A DNA stretch of 64,000 nt from Rhodobacteraceae bacterium KLH11 (GTDB lineage: Bacteria > Pseudomonadota > Alphaproteobacteria > Rhodobacterales > Rhodobacteraceae), in contig DS999532.1 in assembly GCA_000158135.1 (NCBI GenBank), positions 634,618-698,617 of the forward strand, written 5' to 3'. The notes under the pieces were generated by a model. The model did no database searches, was not told the origin of the DNA, and saw nothing but the letters and a program-made list of their open reading frames with translations. Both the position numbers and the translations under genes were made by a program. This document shows, piece by piece, positions 1 through 9,285 of the stretch (its first letter is position 1; each line of letters begins with the position of its first letter).

Positions 1-1
1 T

Positions 2-346
2 GGCCGGATCATCAACATGGCCTCGCTTGCGGGCAAGGAAGGTACGCCCAATGCCTCGGCCTATTCGGCGGCCAAAGCAGGGGTGATCGGCTTTACCAAA
101 TCACTCGCCAAAGAACTGGCGCAGACGGATATCCGTGTGAACTGCATCGCGCCAGCCGCCATCAAAACAGCGATCCTCGATCAGATGGCACCTGAATTCG
201 TGCAAACCATGATCGATAAATCGCCCATGAAACGTCTGGGCTGGGTTGAAGAGGCCGCTCGCATGGTCATGTGGCTGAGTTCCGAGGATTGCACCTTCAA
301 CTCTGGCGCGGTCTTTGATCTGTCCGGAGGGCGGGCAACCTATTGA
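2..346 (+). CDS. SDR-family oxidoreductase, C-terminal part (5' end outside window)
   Basis: The reading frame is open from the window edge and ends at TGA 344-346. Visible are the end of the SDR central strand (GRIINMASLAG, containing the catalytic-Ser region) and the YSAAKAG motif carrying the catalytic Tyr and Lys, followed by the usual VNCIAP segment and a C-terminal SGAVFDLSGG stretch typical of 3-oxoacyl-ACP reductase-like (FabG-like) NAD(P)H dehydrogenases. The ATG at 17 is internal to the fold, not a real start. The downstream neighbours are an ANL ligase and a thiolase, so a role in acyl or ketoacid metabolism is likely, but the substrate cannot be read from the sequence. Confidence 0.85.
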   Translation, partial: GRIINMASLAGKEGTPNASAYSAAKAGVIGFTKSLAKELAQTDIRVNCIAPAAIKTAILDQMAPEFVQTMIDKSPMKRLGWVEEAARMVMWLSSEDCTFNSGAVFDLSGGRATY

Positions 347-488
347 TTACCCCTGCTCAAGACATCACGCCCATCCGCCCGAACATCAAAGATGGTTACG
401 CGGAACCGGCAGAAACCTGACCTGCCCGATGGACCCGGGGGGCCTGATGCCCTAACACTCCGCAGAGCCTCTCTGATGTGGTAGCCAA

Positions 489-1652
489 TTGACCCAGAAT
501 GCCTCGTCATTTCACATCGCGGACAGCACGCGAGTTCTGACGCCTGAAAGCCCGGGCCTTGATACCTTGCTGGGCTGCCTTGAACATGGCCGGTCTTTCC
601 GGGCAAGCCTCTCGCCCGACCTGCCGCTTCGACAGGTCGAAGGGGTGCCGCAATGTGTGTATTGCGAAAGCTCCGGCTCCTCGGGGCAGCCCAAGCTGAT
701 CCGGCGCAGCCCTGCCAGTTGGCGGGCCAGCTTTGACATCAATCATCAGTTATTCGGGATTACCCCTTCGGATGTCTATGCAGTTTTGGGCCATCTGGGG
801 CATTCGCTGGCCCTTTATGCATCAGTCGAGGCGTTGCATCTGGGATGTGGCCTGGCCGCACTGAACGGGCTTGGCCCGGCCCGTCAGGCCGCGGAACTGC
901 GGCGGCTCGGGGTGACAACTCTCTATGCTACGCCCAGCCAGCTGCGGTTGATCGTTGAGGCGGATCAAAGCACCCTGCCCGGCCTGAAGCGCGTGCTGTG
1001 CGGCGGCGGTGCGCTGGATCAGGCGCTGCATGACCGGCTGGTCAGGCACTGCCCCGGCGCGCAGGTGTTTGAATTCTTCGGGGCGTCTGAGACCAGCTTT
1101 ATCACCCTGTCCGACAGCCACACCCCCGCCGGGTCAGTTGGCCGATCCTATCCCGGTGTTGAGCTGCGCATCGGCGATATGCCCGGGTCTGGTACCGAGG
1201 GCGAAATCTGGGTCCAAAGCCCGTATTTGTTTGAGGGCTACGAACAAGGCCATAGCCCGCACACCCGGTGGCAGGATGGCTTCTTGTCCATCGGAGAGGT
1301 CGGTATTCTGGATGCGGATGGATATCTGTATCTGCGTGGTCGGCGCAGCAGGATGGTGACGGTCGCTGACCAGAATGTTTTTCCCGAAGCAATCGAAGCT
1401 GTGCTTTTGCAACAAGACGGGGTTGAGGCTGCTGCGGTCCTGACGCTTGCGGATGCCCGGCGCGGACATCGGATTGTTGCAATGGTTCAGGGCACAGCGC
1501 CCGAAGCCACGCTGCGCCGCGCCTGCCGGGCCAAGCTGGGGGATGCCGCCGTTCCCAGAGAGATCAGAAAGATAGGCAAGATGCCCATGCTGGCAGCGGG
1601 CAAGCCCGATCTGCAACGCCTGCTCGGTCTTTGGCAGAAAGCACCGATATGA
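489..1652 (+). CDS. Short AMP-binding (ANL superfamily) acyl/aryl-CoA ligase-like protein
   Basis: 387 codons from a TTG start at 489; an in-frame TGA at 474 leaves little room for another start, and no clear Shine-Dalgarno is visible. The phosphate-binding loop appears as SSGSSGQPK already near residue 57, against about 150-200 in full-length ANL ligases, so most of the N-terminal subdomain is missing. The rest is present: FFGASE (A5-like), a GEVGILDADGYLYLRGR segment (A7/A8 region) and a C-terminal AAGKPDLQ motif with the catalytic-type Lys. The stop overlaps the thiolase start (ATGA, 1649-1652), implying translational coupling. It is either a naturally short ANL subfamily or an eroded ligase. 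Substrate unknown. Confidence 0.75.
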   Translation: MTQNASSFHIADSTRVLTPESPGLDTLLGCLEHGRSFRASLSPDLPLRQVEGVPQCVYCESSGSSGQPKLIRRSPASWRASFDINHQLFGITPSDVYAVLGHLGHSLALYASVEALHLGCGLAALNGLGPARQAAELRRLGVTTLYATPSQLRLIVEADQSTLPGLKRVLCGGGALDQALHDRLVRHCPGAQVFEFFGASETSFITLSDSHTPAGSVGRSYPGVELRIGDMPGSGTEGEIWVQSPYLFEGYEQGHSPHTRWQDGFLSIGEVGILDADGYLYLRGRRSRMVTVADQNVFPEAIEAVLLQQDGVEAAAVLTLADARRGHRIVAMVQGTAPEATLRRACRAKLGDAAVPREIRKIGKMPMLAAGKPDLQRLLGLWQKAPI

Positions 1653-2761
1653 CCCACAGCTTCATCATCGCCGCCCGCCGCAGCCCAGTCGCGCCGCGTA
1701 ATGGGGCGTTAGCGCGCTGCCTTCCGCATCAACTGACCGCGCCGGTGATCACGGATTTGCTGGATCAGGCGGATATCGCCCCCGAAGCGGTCGGAGAACT
1801 GATCCTGTCAAACGCATTGGGGGAAGGCGGCAACCCGGCGCGGATCGCCGCGCTGGCCTCGGGCCTGCCAGACCGCGTTGGTGGTTTAAGCGTGGATCGG
1901 CAATGCGCGGGCGGGCTCGACGCGATCCTGCTGGGTGACGCCATGATCCGGGCAGGTCTGCATGATGTCGTGATCGCCGGAGGGGCCGAAAGCTATTCGC
2001 GACGCCCGGTGCGGCTGCGCAGTTTTGCCGACAACCGGCCTCCGCTCGCCTATGACCAGGCCCCGTTCACCCCCTGGCCCGACCGCGACCCCGATATGGC
2101 CGAAGCCGCCGCAGATCTTGCCCGGCACGCCGACATCTCACGCGCCGAGCAGGACCGCTGGGCGCAGCGCAGCCATACTGCTGCCTTGGCCGCGCGGCAA
2201 AAGCTGACGGCAGAGATCACACCGATTGCAGGCTTGGGGCATGACAGTTTCACCCGCAACCTGACAGAACGCCACTGCGCGCGGGCCCGTCCGGTCTGCG
2301 GCCCGATAACGGCCGCCAATATGGCCGTTGCCGCCGACGGGGCCGCATTTGTGCTGATGGTATCGGACAAACTGGCCCATGCCCGTTCCGGACCCAAAGC
2401 GGCCCTGCTGACCGGAGCGACATTGGGGGCTGACCCGGAACAACCGGGCCTCGCTCCCATTCCGGCGGTCAATGACGTGCTTAGCCAGACCGGACTAAAA
2501 CCCGATGATCTGACCACCGCCGAGGTCATGGAGGCGTTCGCCGTACAGGCCATCGCCTGTCAGCAGGGTGCAAGCTTGGCAGAGGGTATCGTCAACCCTC
2601 ACGGCGGGGCGCTTGCGCGCGGGCATCCCATCGGGGCGTCAGGGGCTATTCTGGCCGTTCGGCTGTTTCACGATCTGACGCAAACGGGCGGCGTTGGGCT
2701 GGCCACTATCGCCTCAGCCGGAGGTCTGGGCAGCGCCCTGATCCTGCAGGCCGAGGCCTAG
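1649..2761 (+). CDS. Thiolase-family protein with atypical active site
   Basis: About 370 residues starting at ATG 1649, which overlaps the previous stop. The fold is a thiolase: VDRQCAGGLDAI carries the nucleophilic Cys and GGALARGHPIGASGA the active-site His. Two otherwise conserved positions differ. The NEAFA motif reads MEAFA, and the C-terminal motif that normally reads like ATLCIGGG is ATIASAGG, so the acid/base Cys appears to be missing. That could mean altered chemistry (condensation only, or a different acyl substrate) rather than a standard acetyl-CoA acetyltransferase. With the ligase and SDR upstream, it probably works in a small acyl-CoA pathway. Confidence 0.85.
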   Translation: MTHSFIIAARRSPVAPRNGALARCLPHQLTAPVITDLLDQADIAPEAVGELILSNALGEGGNPARIAALASGLPDRVGGLSVDRQCAGGLDAILLGDAMIRAGLHDVVIAGGAESYSRRPVRLRSFADNRPPLAYDQAPFTPWPDRDPDMAEAAADLARHADISRAEQDRWAQRSHTAALAARQKLTAEITPIAGLGHDSFTRNLTERHCARARPVCGPITAANMAVAADGAAFVLMVSDKLAHARSGPKAALLTGATLGADPEQPGLAPIPAVNDVLSQTGLKPDDLTTAEVMEAFAVQAIACQQGASLAEGIVNPHGGALARGHPIGASGAILAVRLFHDLTQTGGVGLATIASAGGLGSALILQAEA

Positions 2762-3336
2762 CGCATCACGCGAATCCGGTCGCTGTCATGTACAGTTCCA
2801 TCCACCACGATGCGGCACAGAACCCCCCGCAACCTCAAGGGGCGATAGGTCGGGTGGTTGATCCAGTGCAAACTTTCATCCCCATAACGCGCCTGCCATT
2901 TTACGCAGGCAGTGTTGAACATGTCCGAAACCTCGATCACCGCGCTGCCGACCCGCAGGCGGGTGCCAACGGGCAGATTGGCCTCGGACATATCCAGATC
3001 GGCCACCATGGTATCACCGGGATGAACGGCATTGGTTCGGTCCCGCCAGCACAGGTTCATCACCCGCAGCGGCAGGATCGAGACCTGAATGCGCGGGTCG
3101 GGACGACCATCCGGTAATCGCAACCACGGATCGGTCAGCCAGCGCTCGCCTTTGATACCGTGTTCCGCAGACATTTGCAGGTTGTCAGGAAAGCTGCGCC
3201 CACCCTGAAACGGGCGAAAACACAGGCTCTCGATGGCTGCGTCATCTTTGGGCGCGGCCAGAATATCCGGCATCGCGGCCTCACATTCTTGCCGCGTGAC
3301 AAAGGCTGTTTTCAGGCCAACATCAATGTGATTCAT
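2758..3336 (-). CDS. MOSC domain-containing protein
   Basis: 192 residues. The central part carries the MOSC (molybdenum cofactor sulfurase C-terminal) signature: VGTRLRVGSAVIEVSD followed by FNTACVKW, whose Cys is the conserved position thought to bind sulfur or Moco intermediates in this superfamily. It lacks the N-terminal beta-barrel domain of MOCS/YiiM-type proteins, so it is a compact MOSC protein. Its start overlaps the stop of the nitroreductase gene (ATGA at 3333-3336), so it is the last gene of the bioMNY-nitroreductase transcription unit. It may link to a molybdoenzyme not in this window. No specific partner can be named. Confidence 0.75.
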   Translation of the reverse strand: MNHIDVGLKTAFVTRQECEAAMPDILAAPKDDAAIESLCFRPFQGGRSFPDNLQMSAEHGIKGERWLTDPWLRLPDGRPDPRIQVSILPLRVMNLCWRDRTNAVHPGDTMVADLDMSEANLPVGTRLRVGSAVIEVSDMFNTACVKWQARYGDESLHWINHPTYRPLRLRGVLCRIVVDGTVHDSDRIRVMR

Positions 3337-4022
3337 GCGTCGTCCACATCAAAGCCCCGGAAGCTGGTGAAACTCTCCAAAGGTTCACGTTCCGTGCGAA
3401 ACTGGTTTACCGGGGCGGCCCTGTCGGGATGGCCGAGGGCGATACCGCAGACCACAAGTTCTGTCTCTGGCAGATTCAGATGAGCGTGCACCAGCCTGCT
3501 GTAATTGGCCAAAGCACCGATCCCGGTTGCACCCAGCCCCGAGGCTTCTGCCGCCAACAGAAAGCTCATCAACGCCATACCCAGATCCATGAAACAGCCC
3601 TTGCCCATCCCCCGATCAATGGTCACGACGATACCAACCGGCGCGTCAAAGAACGCGTAGTTGCGGGCAAATTGCGCCCGCCGACCAGCAATATCCCGGC
3701 GGGTAATACCCAGCGAGTCATACAGAGCATAGCCTGCCTTGCGCTGCCGGTCTTTCAACCCGGGCGGCATCGGAGTGGGGAAATAGGAATATTCCGCATC
3801 CTCCGGCTCGCCCCGATCAGCAGCCTGCAACAACTTGTCTGTCAGCGCAGACAGGGCCTCGCCGGTCAGAATGTGGAACGCACCGGGTTGCAGGTTTGCC
3901 CCGCTCGGGGCCTGACGTGCCGCCTTGCAAATCCGCTCGATCGTCGCGCGGTCAACCCGGGCCTGCGTGTAAGCCCGGATCGACCTGCGGTTCATTATGA
4001 TCTGTTCAAGATCAGGCTGCAT
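3333..4022 (-). CDS. Nitroreductase-family FMN-dependent oxidoreductase
   Basis: About 229 residues. The N-terminus has the nitroreductase-family signature NRRSIRAYT followed by ARQAPSGANLQP, the FMN-phosphate binding segment, and the C-terminal half has the GLGATGIGAL type loop. I prefer ATG 4022 over a GTG at 4040 because it starts just before the conserved helix; either start overlaps the bioY stop. The coding frame is tightly coupled to bioY upstream and MOSC downstream. Family members reduce nitroaromatics, quinones or enones, or act in cofactor metabolism. The co-transcription with biotin uptake genes suggests no particular substrate. Confidence 0.8.
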   Translation of the reverse strand: MQPDLEQIIMNRRSIRAYTQARVDRATIERICKAARQAPSGANLQPGAFHILTGEALSALTDKLLQAADRGEPEDAEYSYFPTPMPPGLKDRQRKAGYALYDSLGITRRDIAGRRAQFARNYAFFDAPVGIVVTIDRGMGKGCFMDLGMALMSFLLAAEASGLGATGIGALANYSRLVHAHLNLPETELVVCGIALGHPDRAAPVNQFRTEREPLESFTSFRGFDVDDA

Positions 4023-4569
4023 TGGTGCGCGACAGCACACTTGACGGGCGCGCTTTGTACAGCGCCCCGGTGATCAGACCAGCCAGTACCGCCTTGATCA
4101 GATCGCCCGGCATGAACGGCGCCATAGCGGTCAACAGAGCCTCGCCCAGACCTGCGGGCTTCATCACCATGTAGTAAGGCACGGCCACCAGATACAGCGC
4201 GCCAATCCCGCCGATCACCGCCGCGACACCTGCAGCAAAGCTGATATTGCTGCCGGTCCACTTCTCCATCACCAGACCGGCGACAAATGCAGCAACCGGG
4301 AAGCCATAGTAGAACCCGGCCCAGGGCGTTGTGAACACACCCAGACCACCCCGGCCACCTGCCAGCAGCGGCAGACCGGCGGCAACCAGCACCACAAACA
4401 GCAGCACTGCCAGCGCCCCGCGTTTGGCCCCCAGCACGGTGCCACACAGCATGATGCCCATGCTCTGCGCAGTGATCGGGATGCCGCTGGCCAGTGTCAG
4501 CTTGGGCACCAGTCCCAAAGCCGCGATCAATGCTGCAAACAGCGCAATAAGGACGACATTGCGTTCCAT
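4012..4569 (-). CDS. bioY: BioY biotin transporter, S-component
   Basis: 185 residues with about six hydrophobic segments. The start region MERNVVLIALFAALIAALG and the segment PITAQSMGIMLCGTVLGAKRGALA match the BioY substrate-binding S-component of energy-coupling-factor transporters; the GLGVFTTPWAGFYYGFPVAAFVAG block is also characteristic. BioY sits in the inner membrane and binds biotin; with BioM and BioN encoded just upstream it forms the high-affinity tripartite uptake system. It is four bases downstream of bioN and overlaps the nitroreductase gene. Confidence 0.93.
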   Translation of the reverse strand: MERNVVLIALFAALIAALGLVPKLTLASGIPITAQSMGIMLCGTVLGAKRGALAVLLFVVLVAAGLPLLAGGRGGLGVFTTPWAGFYYGFPVAAFVAGLVMEKWTGSNISFAAGVAAVIGGIGALYLVAVPYYMVMKPAGLGEALLTAMAPFMPGDLIKAVLAGLITGALYKARPSSVLSRTNAA

Positions 4570-4573
4570 TTCT

Positions 4574-5188
4574 TCAGTTCCTCTTGGTTTCCAGTATTCC
4601 CCCGCGGGCGCGCAAGGCCTCGGCCAGATGATCGGCGTCGTCTATGGCAAGCAGGGTGAATGGTACAACGACGCGCCAACCGGGGCGTCGACGAGAGCGG
4701 GCGCGCCAGGCGTCAGACAAGCGCTGCCCGTTATCAACAAGCGATGGCAGGATGCGGATCACCAGCGCGATGGCCAGTTCCATGGCCCGTGTATTCAGGC
4801 CAACCCGGCGCAGCGGCGTGGCAAGCCATTGGATGATCGCGATCATCTCGCTCAGGCTGGTGGTCATTGTGACCAGATTGGCAAGGCCAACGGTGGTCAG
4901 CAGGCGCAAAATGATCTCGGTCCCTTCTGCCCAGGTTCCTGTTGCACCATGCCAGATCGCCAGAATGGCCAAAAACGGCCACAGCACCCGCAGGCGCCCC
5001 AGACCACTGCGAAAGAAGACAAGACCCGGCAAGGCATAAAGCCCGGCTGTCAGCACCGCGGCGGCCACAAGCAGCGTCAGGTCATGGATCATGAACAAGA
5101 TAAACGTCGCCGCCGCCAAGGCTGCAAGCTTCGCCCCGGCGGGCCAGTGATGTGCCCATGTCCTAACCGGCGAGGTCAGCGAGATCAT
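4574..5188 (-). CDS. bioN: Energy-coupling factor transporter transmembrane protein BioN (EcfT)
   Basis: 204 residues with several membrane segments in the N-terminal half and two C-terminal Ala-Arg signatures (DAWRARSRRRP and EALRARGGI) that in EcfT proteins form the coupling helices contacting the ATPase. It scaffolds BioY and the BioM ATPase in the cytoplasmic membrane. It overlaps the 3' end of bioM by 26 bases and is followed directly by bioY, giving the classical bioMNY order on the minus strand. Confidence 0.9.
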   Translation of the reverse strand: MISLTSPVRTWAHHWPAGAKLAALAAATFILFMIHDLTLLVAAAVLTAGLYALPGLVFFRSGLGRLRVLWPFLAILAIWHGATGTWAEGTEIILRLLTTVGLANLVTMTTSLSEMIAIIQWLATPLRRVGLNTRAMELAIALVIRILPSLVDNGQRLSDAWRARSRRRPGWRVVVPFTLLAIDDADHLAEALRARGGILETKRN

Positions 5189-5891
5189 TGGCCTCTCCCT
5201 GATTGTGCATTGCCTCCTGATAGGCTGCCATCACTGTTTCCTGCGGCCCGGACAGTTGAACCCCGCCCTGATCCAGCCAGACCAGATGGTCATAGCCATC
5301 AAGATCCGAAGGATCGTGCGAAATATGAAGCAAACTGCCCTCATACACCTGCAGATAGCGGTTAAGCTGCGCCCGTGTCGGAATGTCCAGCCCTGCAAAC
5401 GGTTCGTCCAGCACCAGCAATCGCGGTTGCATGGCAACCACTGCCATCAGGCAAACCAGATGCTTTTGTCCCTGTGACAAGGTGTTGATATAGGCATCCA
5501 TCCAATGACCAAGTTCAAACCGATTTAGCACGTCGGCAGCCCCGGTCTTGGCCTCGGCCTTGCTGCGCCCCTGCTGCTCAAGCCCAAAGGCTATTTCTTC
5601 ACCCACGGTGGGAAAGATGATCTGATGTTCAGGATTCTGAAACAGAATACCCACTGCGTGTAATGCGGCGCGCCGGTCTCTGGACAGATCCTTGTCGGCA
5701 ACGCGCACAGTTCCCGATGTGGGCGCAACAAGACCCGCGACCAACCGGGCCAGCGTGGACTTACCCGATCCGTTCCGACCCACAATGCCGATCCTGCGAT
5801 CCCTGAGTGTCAGCGTGATACTCTGCAACACCTGTTTGCCTTCCACACTGAAATCCAGATCCTGAATTTCTATCCGGCAGGGCGGTGTCAC
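5163..5891 (-). CDS. bioM: BioM, ATP-binding protein of the biotin ECF transporter
   Basis: 242 residues of ABC ATPase: Walker A GRNGSGKS near residue 38, Q-loop FQNPEHQ near 84 (the NPEHQ form is typical of ECF and cobalt-type ATPases), signature LSQGQKH near 139, and Walker B LLVLDEP with the catalytic Glu near 157, then an H-loop ISHDPSDL. It energises biotin uptake with BioN and BioY. It is the first gene of a five-gene minus-strand unit (bioM-bioN-bioY-nitroreductase-MOSC), so the promoter should lie in the 5892-6215 intergenic region shared with pobA. Confidence 0.92.
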   Translation of the reverse strand: MTPPCRIEIQDLDFSVEGKQVLQSITLTLRDRRIGIVGRNGSGKSTLARLVAGLVAPTSGTVRVADKDLSRDRRAALHAVGILFQNPEHQIIFPTVGEEIAFGLEQQGRSKAEAKTGAADVLNRFELGHWMDAYINTLSQGQKHLVCLMAVVAMQPRLLVLDEPFAGLDIPTRAQLNRYLQVYEGSLLHISHDPSDLDGYDHLVWLDQGGVQLSGPQETVMAAYQEAMHNQGEANDLADLAG

Positions 5892-6215
5892 CAGGTGGCT
5901 TCCTTGTCGCTGACTTTCAACGAGCGTTGATCCAAAACAGCGCAGACTGTCGGTCGCTCAGAATACACAGGAAACATGCGATTGCTTCCATTGCGCGAAG
6001 TCATGATCTACGGCACCGGAAATTGCAAGCAGTTGGCCGGAACGATTCAAGACTTCCAGAATCACGACCCGGTGAAAATGCGGCTGGTCACGACCGGCTG
6101 GATGATGCGAAACCAGAGACGGTGATCGACAACCAAATTTTTAACTACCAACAGATCTAAATCTCATTTTACTTTTCCTTTCCGGCAACCAACACTGGTT
6201 TCAGGAGGGTGCGGC
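5892..6215. promoter_or_regulatory. Divergent intergenic region between bioM and pobA
   Basis: 324 bases without a recognisable gene, between bioM (minus) and pobA (plus). It must hold both promoters. An AT-rich stretch (about 6133-6180) precedes pobA and is followed by a strong Shine-Dalgarno (CAGGAGGG) eight bases before the pobA ATG. A 49-codon frame, ATG 5976 to TGA 6125 with an AGGA motif before it, resembles nothing I know. No obvious inverted-repeat operator was found by eye, and no pobR or pcaQ regulator is encoded in the window. Confidence 0.4.
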
Positions 6216-7385
6216 ATGAAAACACAGGTTGCCATTATCGGAGGGGGGCCATCCGGCCTGTTGCTGAGCCAGCTGTTACATCGCAAGGGTATCGATACAA
6301 TCGTACTTGAACGTCAGACCAAGGAATACGTCCTTGGCCGCATCCGGGCAGGTATTCTGGAAACGGGATTTGTTGACCTGATGCGCGAAGCCGGGGTTGC
6401 CGCGCGCATGGACGCCGAGTGTTTTATCCACGAAGGTACCATCATCTCTTATGGCGACACCCGGTTCGGGATCAATTTCAAGGAACATACCGGCAGCCAT
6501 GTTGTTGTGTATGGCCAGACCGAAGTAACCCGCGATCTTTACGAGGCGCGTGAGGCTCTGGATGGGAAAATTGTCTTTAAGACCGAAAATGTCACCATCC
6601 ATGACGCAGGTAGCGATGCGCCTTCTGTGACTTACACCCTAGACGGGGTGAAACATCGTATTGATTGTGAATTTGTGGCGGGGTGTGACGGATTTCATGG
6701 CGTCAGCCGCCAGACCATTCCGCTGACCGTTCGGAAGGAATATGAAAAGCTCTATCCTTTCGGATGGCTCGGCATCCTGTCGGAAACACCCCCCGTGCAT
6801 CACGAGTTGATTTATTCAGGATCCGACCGGGGCTTTGCCCTGTGCTCGATGCGAAATGATAATCTGAGCCGGTACTATATCCAATGCTCGCTGTCGGATT
6901 CTCCTGACGACTGGACCGATGACGCCTTTTGGCAAGAGCTTAAACGACGCATACCGGCGGAATTTGCAGAGCAGCTTGTCACCGGCCCCTCAATCGAAAA
7001 ATCCATCGCCCCGCTACGTTCCTTTGTGACCGAACCGATGCGCTGGGGCCGCCTGTTCCTGTGCGGGGATGCTGCCCATATCGTGCCGCCAACCGGGGCC
7101 AAGGGGCTGAACACCGCCGCCAGTGACATTCACTATCTCTACAATGGCCTGGCGCAATTCTATGAGGACGGAGATACTGAAGGTATCGACCGGTATTCCG
7201 AAAACGCACTGGCGCGGATCTGGAAAGCTGAACGCTTCAGCTGGGCCACGACAAACCTGCTGCACCGTTTTCCCCAGCAAAACGCATTTGATCTGAAAAT
7301 GCAGCAAGCCGATGTCAACTTTCTGCGCGACAACCGCGAGGCGCAATCCGTTTTCGCACAAAACTATGTTGGGCTACCCTACTGA
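6216..7385 (+). CDS. pobA: 4-hydroxybenzoate 3-monooxygenase
   Basis: 389 residues, close to the roughly 390 of PobA. N-terminal FAD motif GGGPSGL (residues 9-15), LGRIRAGILE near 43, the second dinucleotide motif CDGFHGVSR near 155, and the flavin-pyrophosphate motif CGDAAHIVPPTGAKGLN near 285 are all as in p-hydroxybenzoate hydroxylase. The enzyme converts 4-hydroxybenzoate to protocatechuate with NADPH and O2 in the cytoplasm. The start is supported by AGGAGG just upstream. It leads the pca operon, whose pcaHG genes encode the next step. Confidence 0.96.
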   Translation: MKTQVAIIGGGPSGLLLSQLLHRKGIDTIVLERQTKEYVLGRIRAGILETGFVDLMREAGVAARMDAECFIHEGTIISYGDTRFGINFKEHTGSHVVVYGQTEVTRDLYEAREALDGKIVFKTENVTIHDAGSDAPSVTYTLDGVKHRIDCEFVAGCDGFHGVSRQTIPLTVRKEYEKLYPFGWLGILSETPPVHHELIYSGSDRGFALCSMRNDNLSRYYIQCSLSDSPDDWTDDAFWQELKRRIPAEFAEQLVTGPSIEKSIAPLRSFVTEPMRWGRLFLCGDAAHIVPPTGAKGLNTAASDIHYLYNGLAQFYEDGDTEGIDRYSENALARIWKAERFSWATTNLLHRFPQQNAFDLKMQQADVNFLRDNREAQSVFAQNYVGLPY

Positions 7386-7450
7386 TCGCAACGGCAACAA
7401 TTGGCAATACGCAGCATGGCTGCGCATTGAATTTACGAAGGAGACTTTCA

Positions 7451-8601
<1,151 letters not shown>

Positions 8602-8605
8602 TCAG

Positions 8606-9226
8606 ATGCCGCAAGAGCTGAATTACCTCAAGGAAACCCCGTCCCAGACTGCCGGTCCTTATGTTCATATCGGGCTTGCACCCGGTGCGGCGGGATTTGA
8701 CATCTACGACAGGGAACTGGGCTGGGATATTGCCGGCCCCAACGCCAAAGGGGAACGCATCAGGATCGAAGGGCTGGTCACCGACGGAACCCGCAGCCCG
8801 GTCAAGGATGTGCTGATCGAAGCCTGGCAAGCCAATGCCGATGGCATCTATGCCCATCCGGAACATGCAGGAAATATCGAAGACGGGTTTCGCGGCTGGG
8901 GGCGCGCCATCACTGATTTCGAGACCGGCAAATGGGGATTTGACACCATAAAGCCCGGCCCGGTTGTCGGACACACAGGCACGGTGATGGCCCCGCATAT
9001 CAACCTCTGGATTGTGGCGCGGGGCATCAATATCGGCCTCAACACGCGCCTGTATTTCAGCGACGAAGAAGACGCGAATGCGGCTGATCCCGTGATCAAT
9101 CTGATCGAGTGGGAAAAGCGTCGCCAGACACTCATCGCGCAGCGCATCGAACAGGATGGCCAAATCATCTACCGATTTGACATATGCCTGCAGGGCGATG
9201 ACGAGACCGTCTTTTTCGACATCTGA
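8606..9226 (+). CDS. pcaG: Protocatechuate 3,4-dioxygenase alpha subunit
   Basis: 206 residues starting at ATG 8606, chosen because MPQELNYLKETPSQTAGPYV is the conserved PcaG N-terminus and it lies four bases after the pcaH stop; a longer frame upstream merely overlaps pcaH. VLIEAWQANADGIY is the dioxygenase signature without the full iron ligand set, as expected for the alpha chain. It pairs with PcaH. Confidence 0.95.
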   Translation: MPQELNYLKETPSQTAGPYVHIGLAPGAAGFDIYDRELGWDIAGPNAKGERIRIEGLVTDGTRSPVKDVLIEAWQANADGIYAHPEHAGNIEDGFRGWGRAITDFETGKWGFDTIKPGPVVGHTGTVMAPHINLWIVARGINIGLNTRLYFSDEEDANAADPVINLIEWEKRRQTLIAQRIEQDGQIIYRFDICLQGDDETVFFDI

Positions 9227-9285
9227 GCACCCGGCCTGCCCTTGCAGTTTATGCGGGTCAGACCTTTGACATAAAAGGGCTTTAC

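Noticed and set aside
5976..6125. 49-codon frame with AGGA before ATG in the bioM-pobA gap
   Set aside because: No recognisable motif, and its composition is like the surrounding non-coding sequence; kept only as a note.
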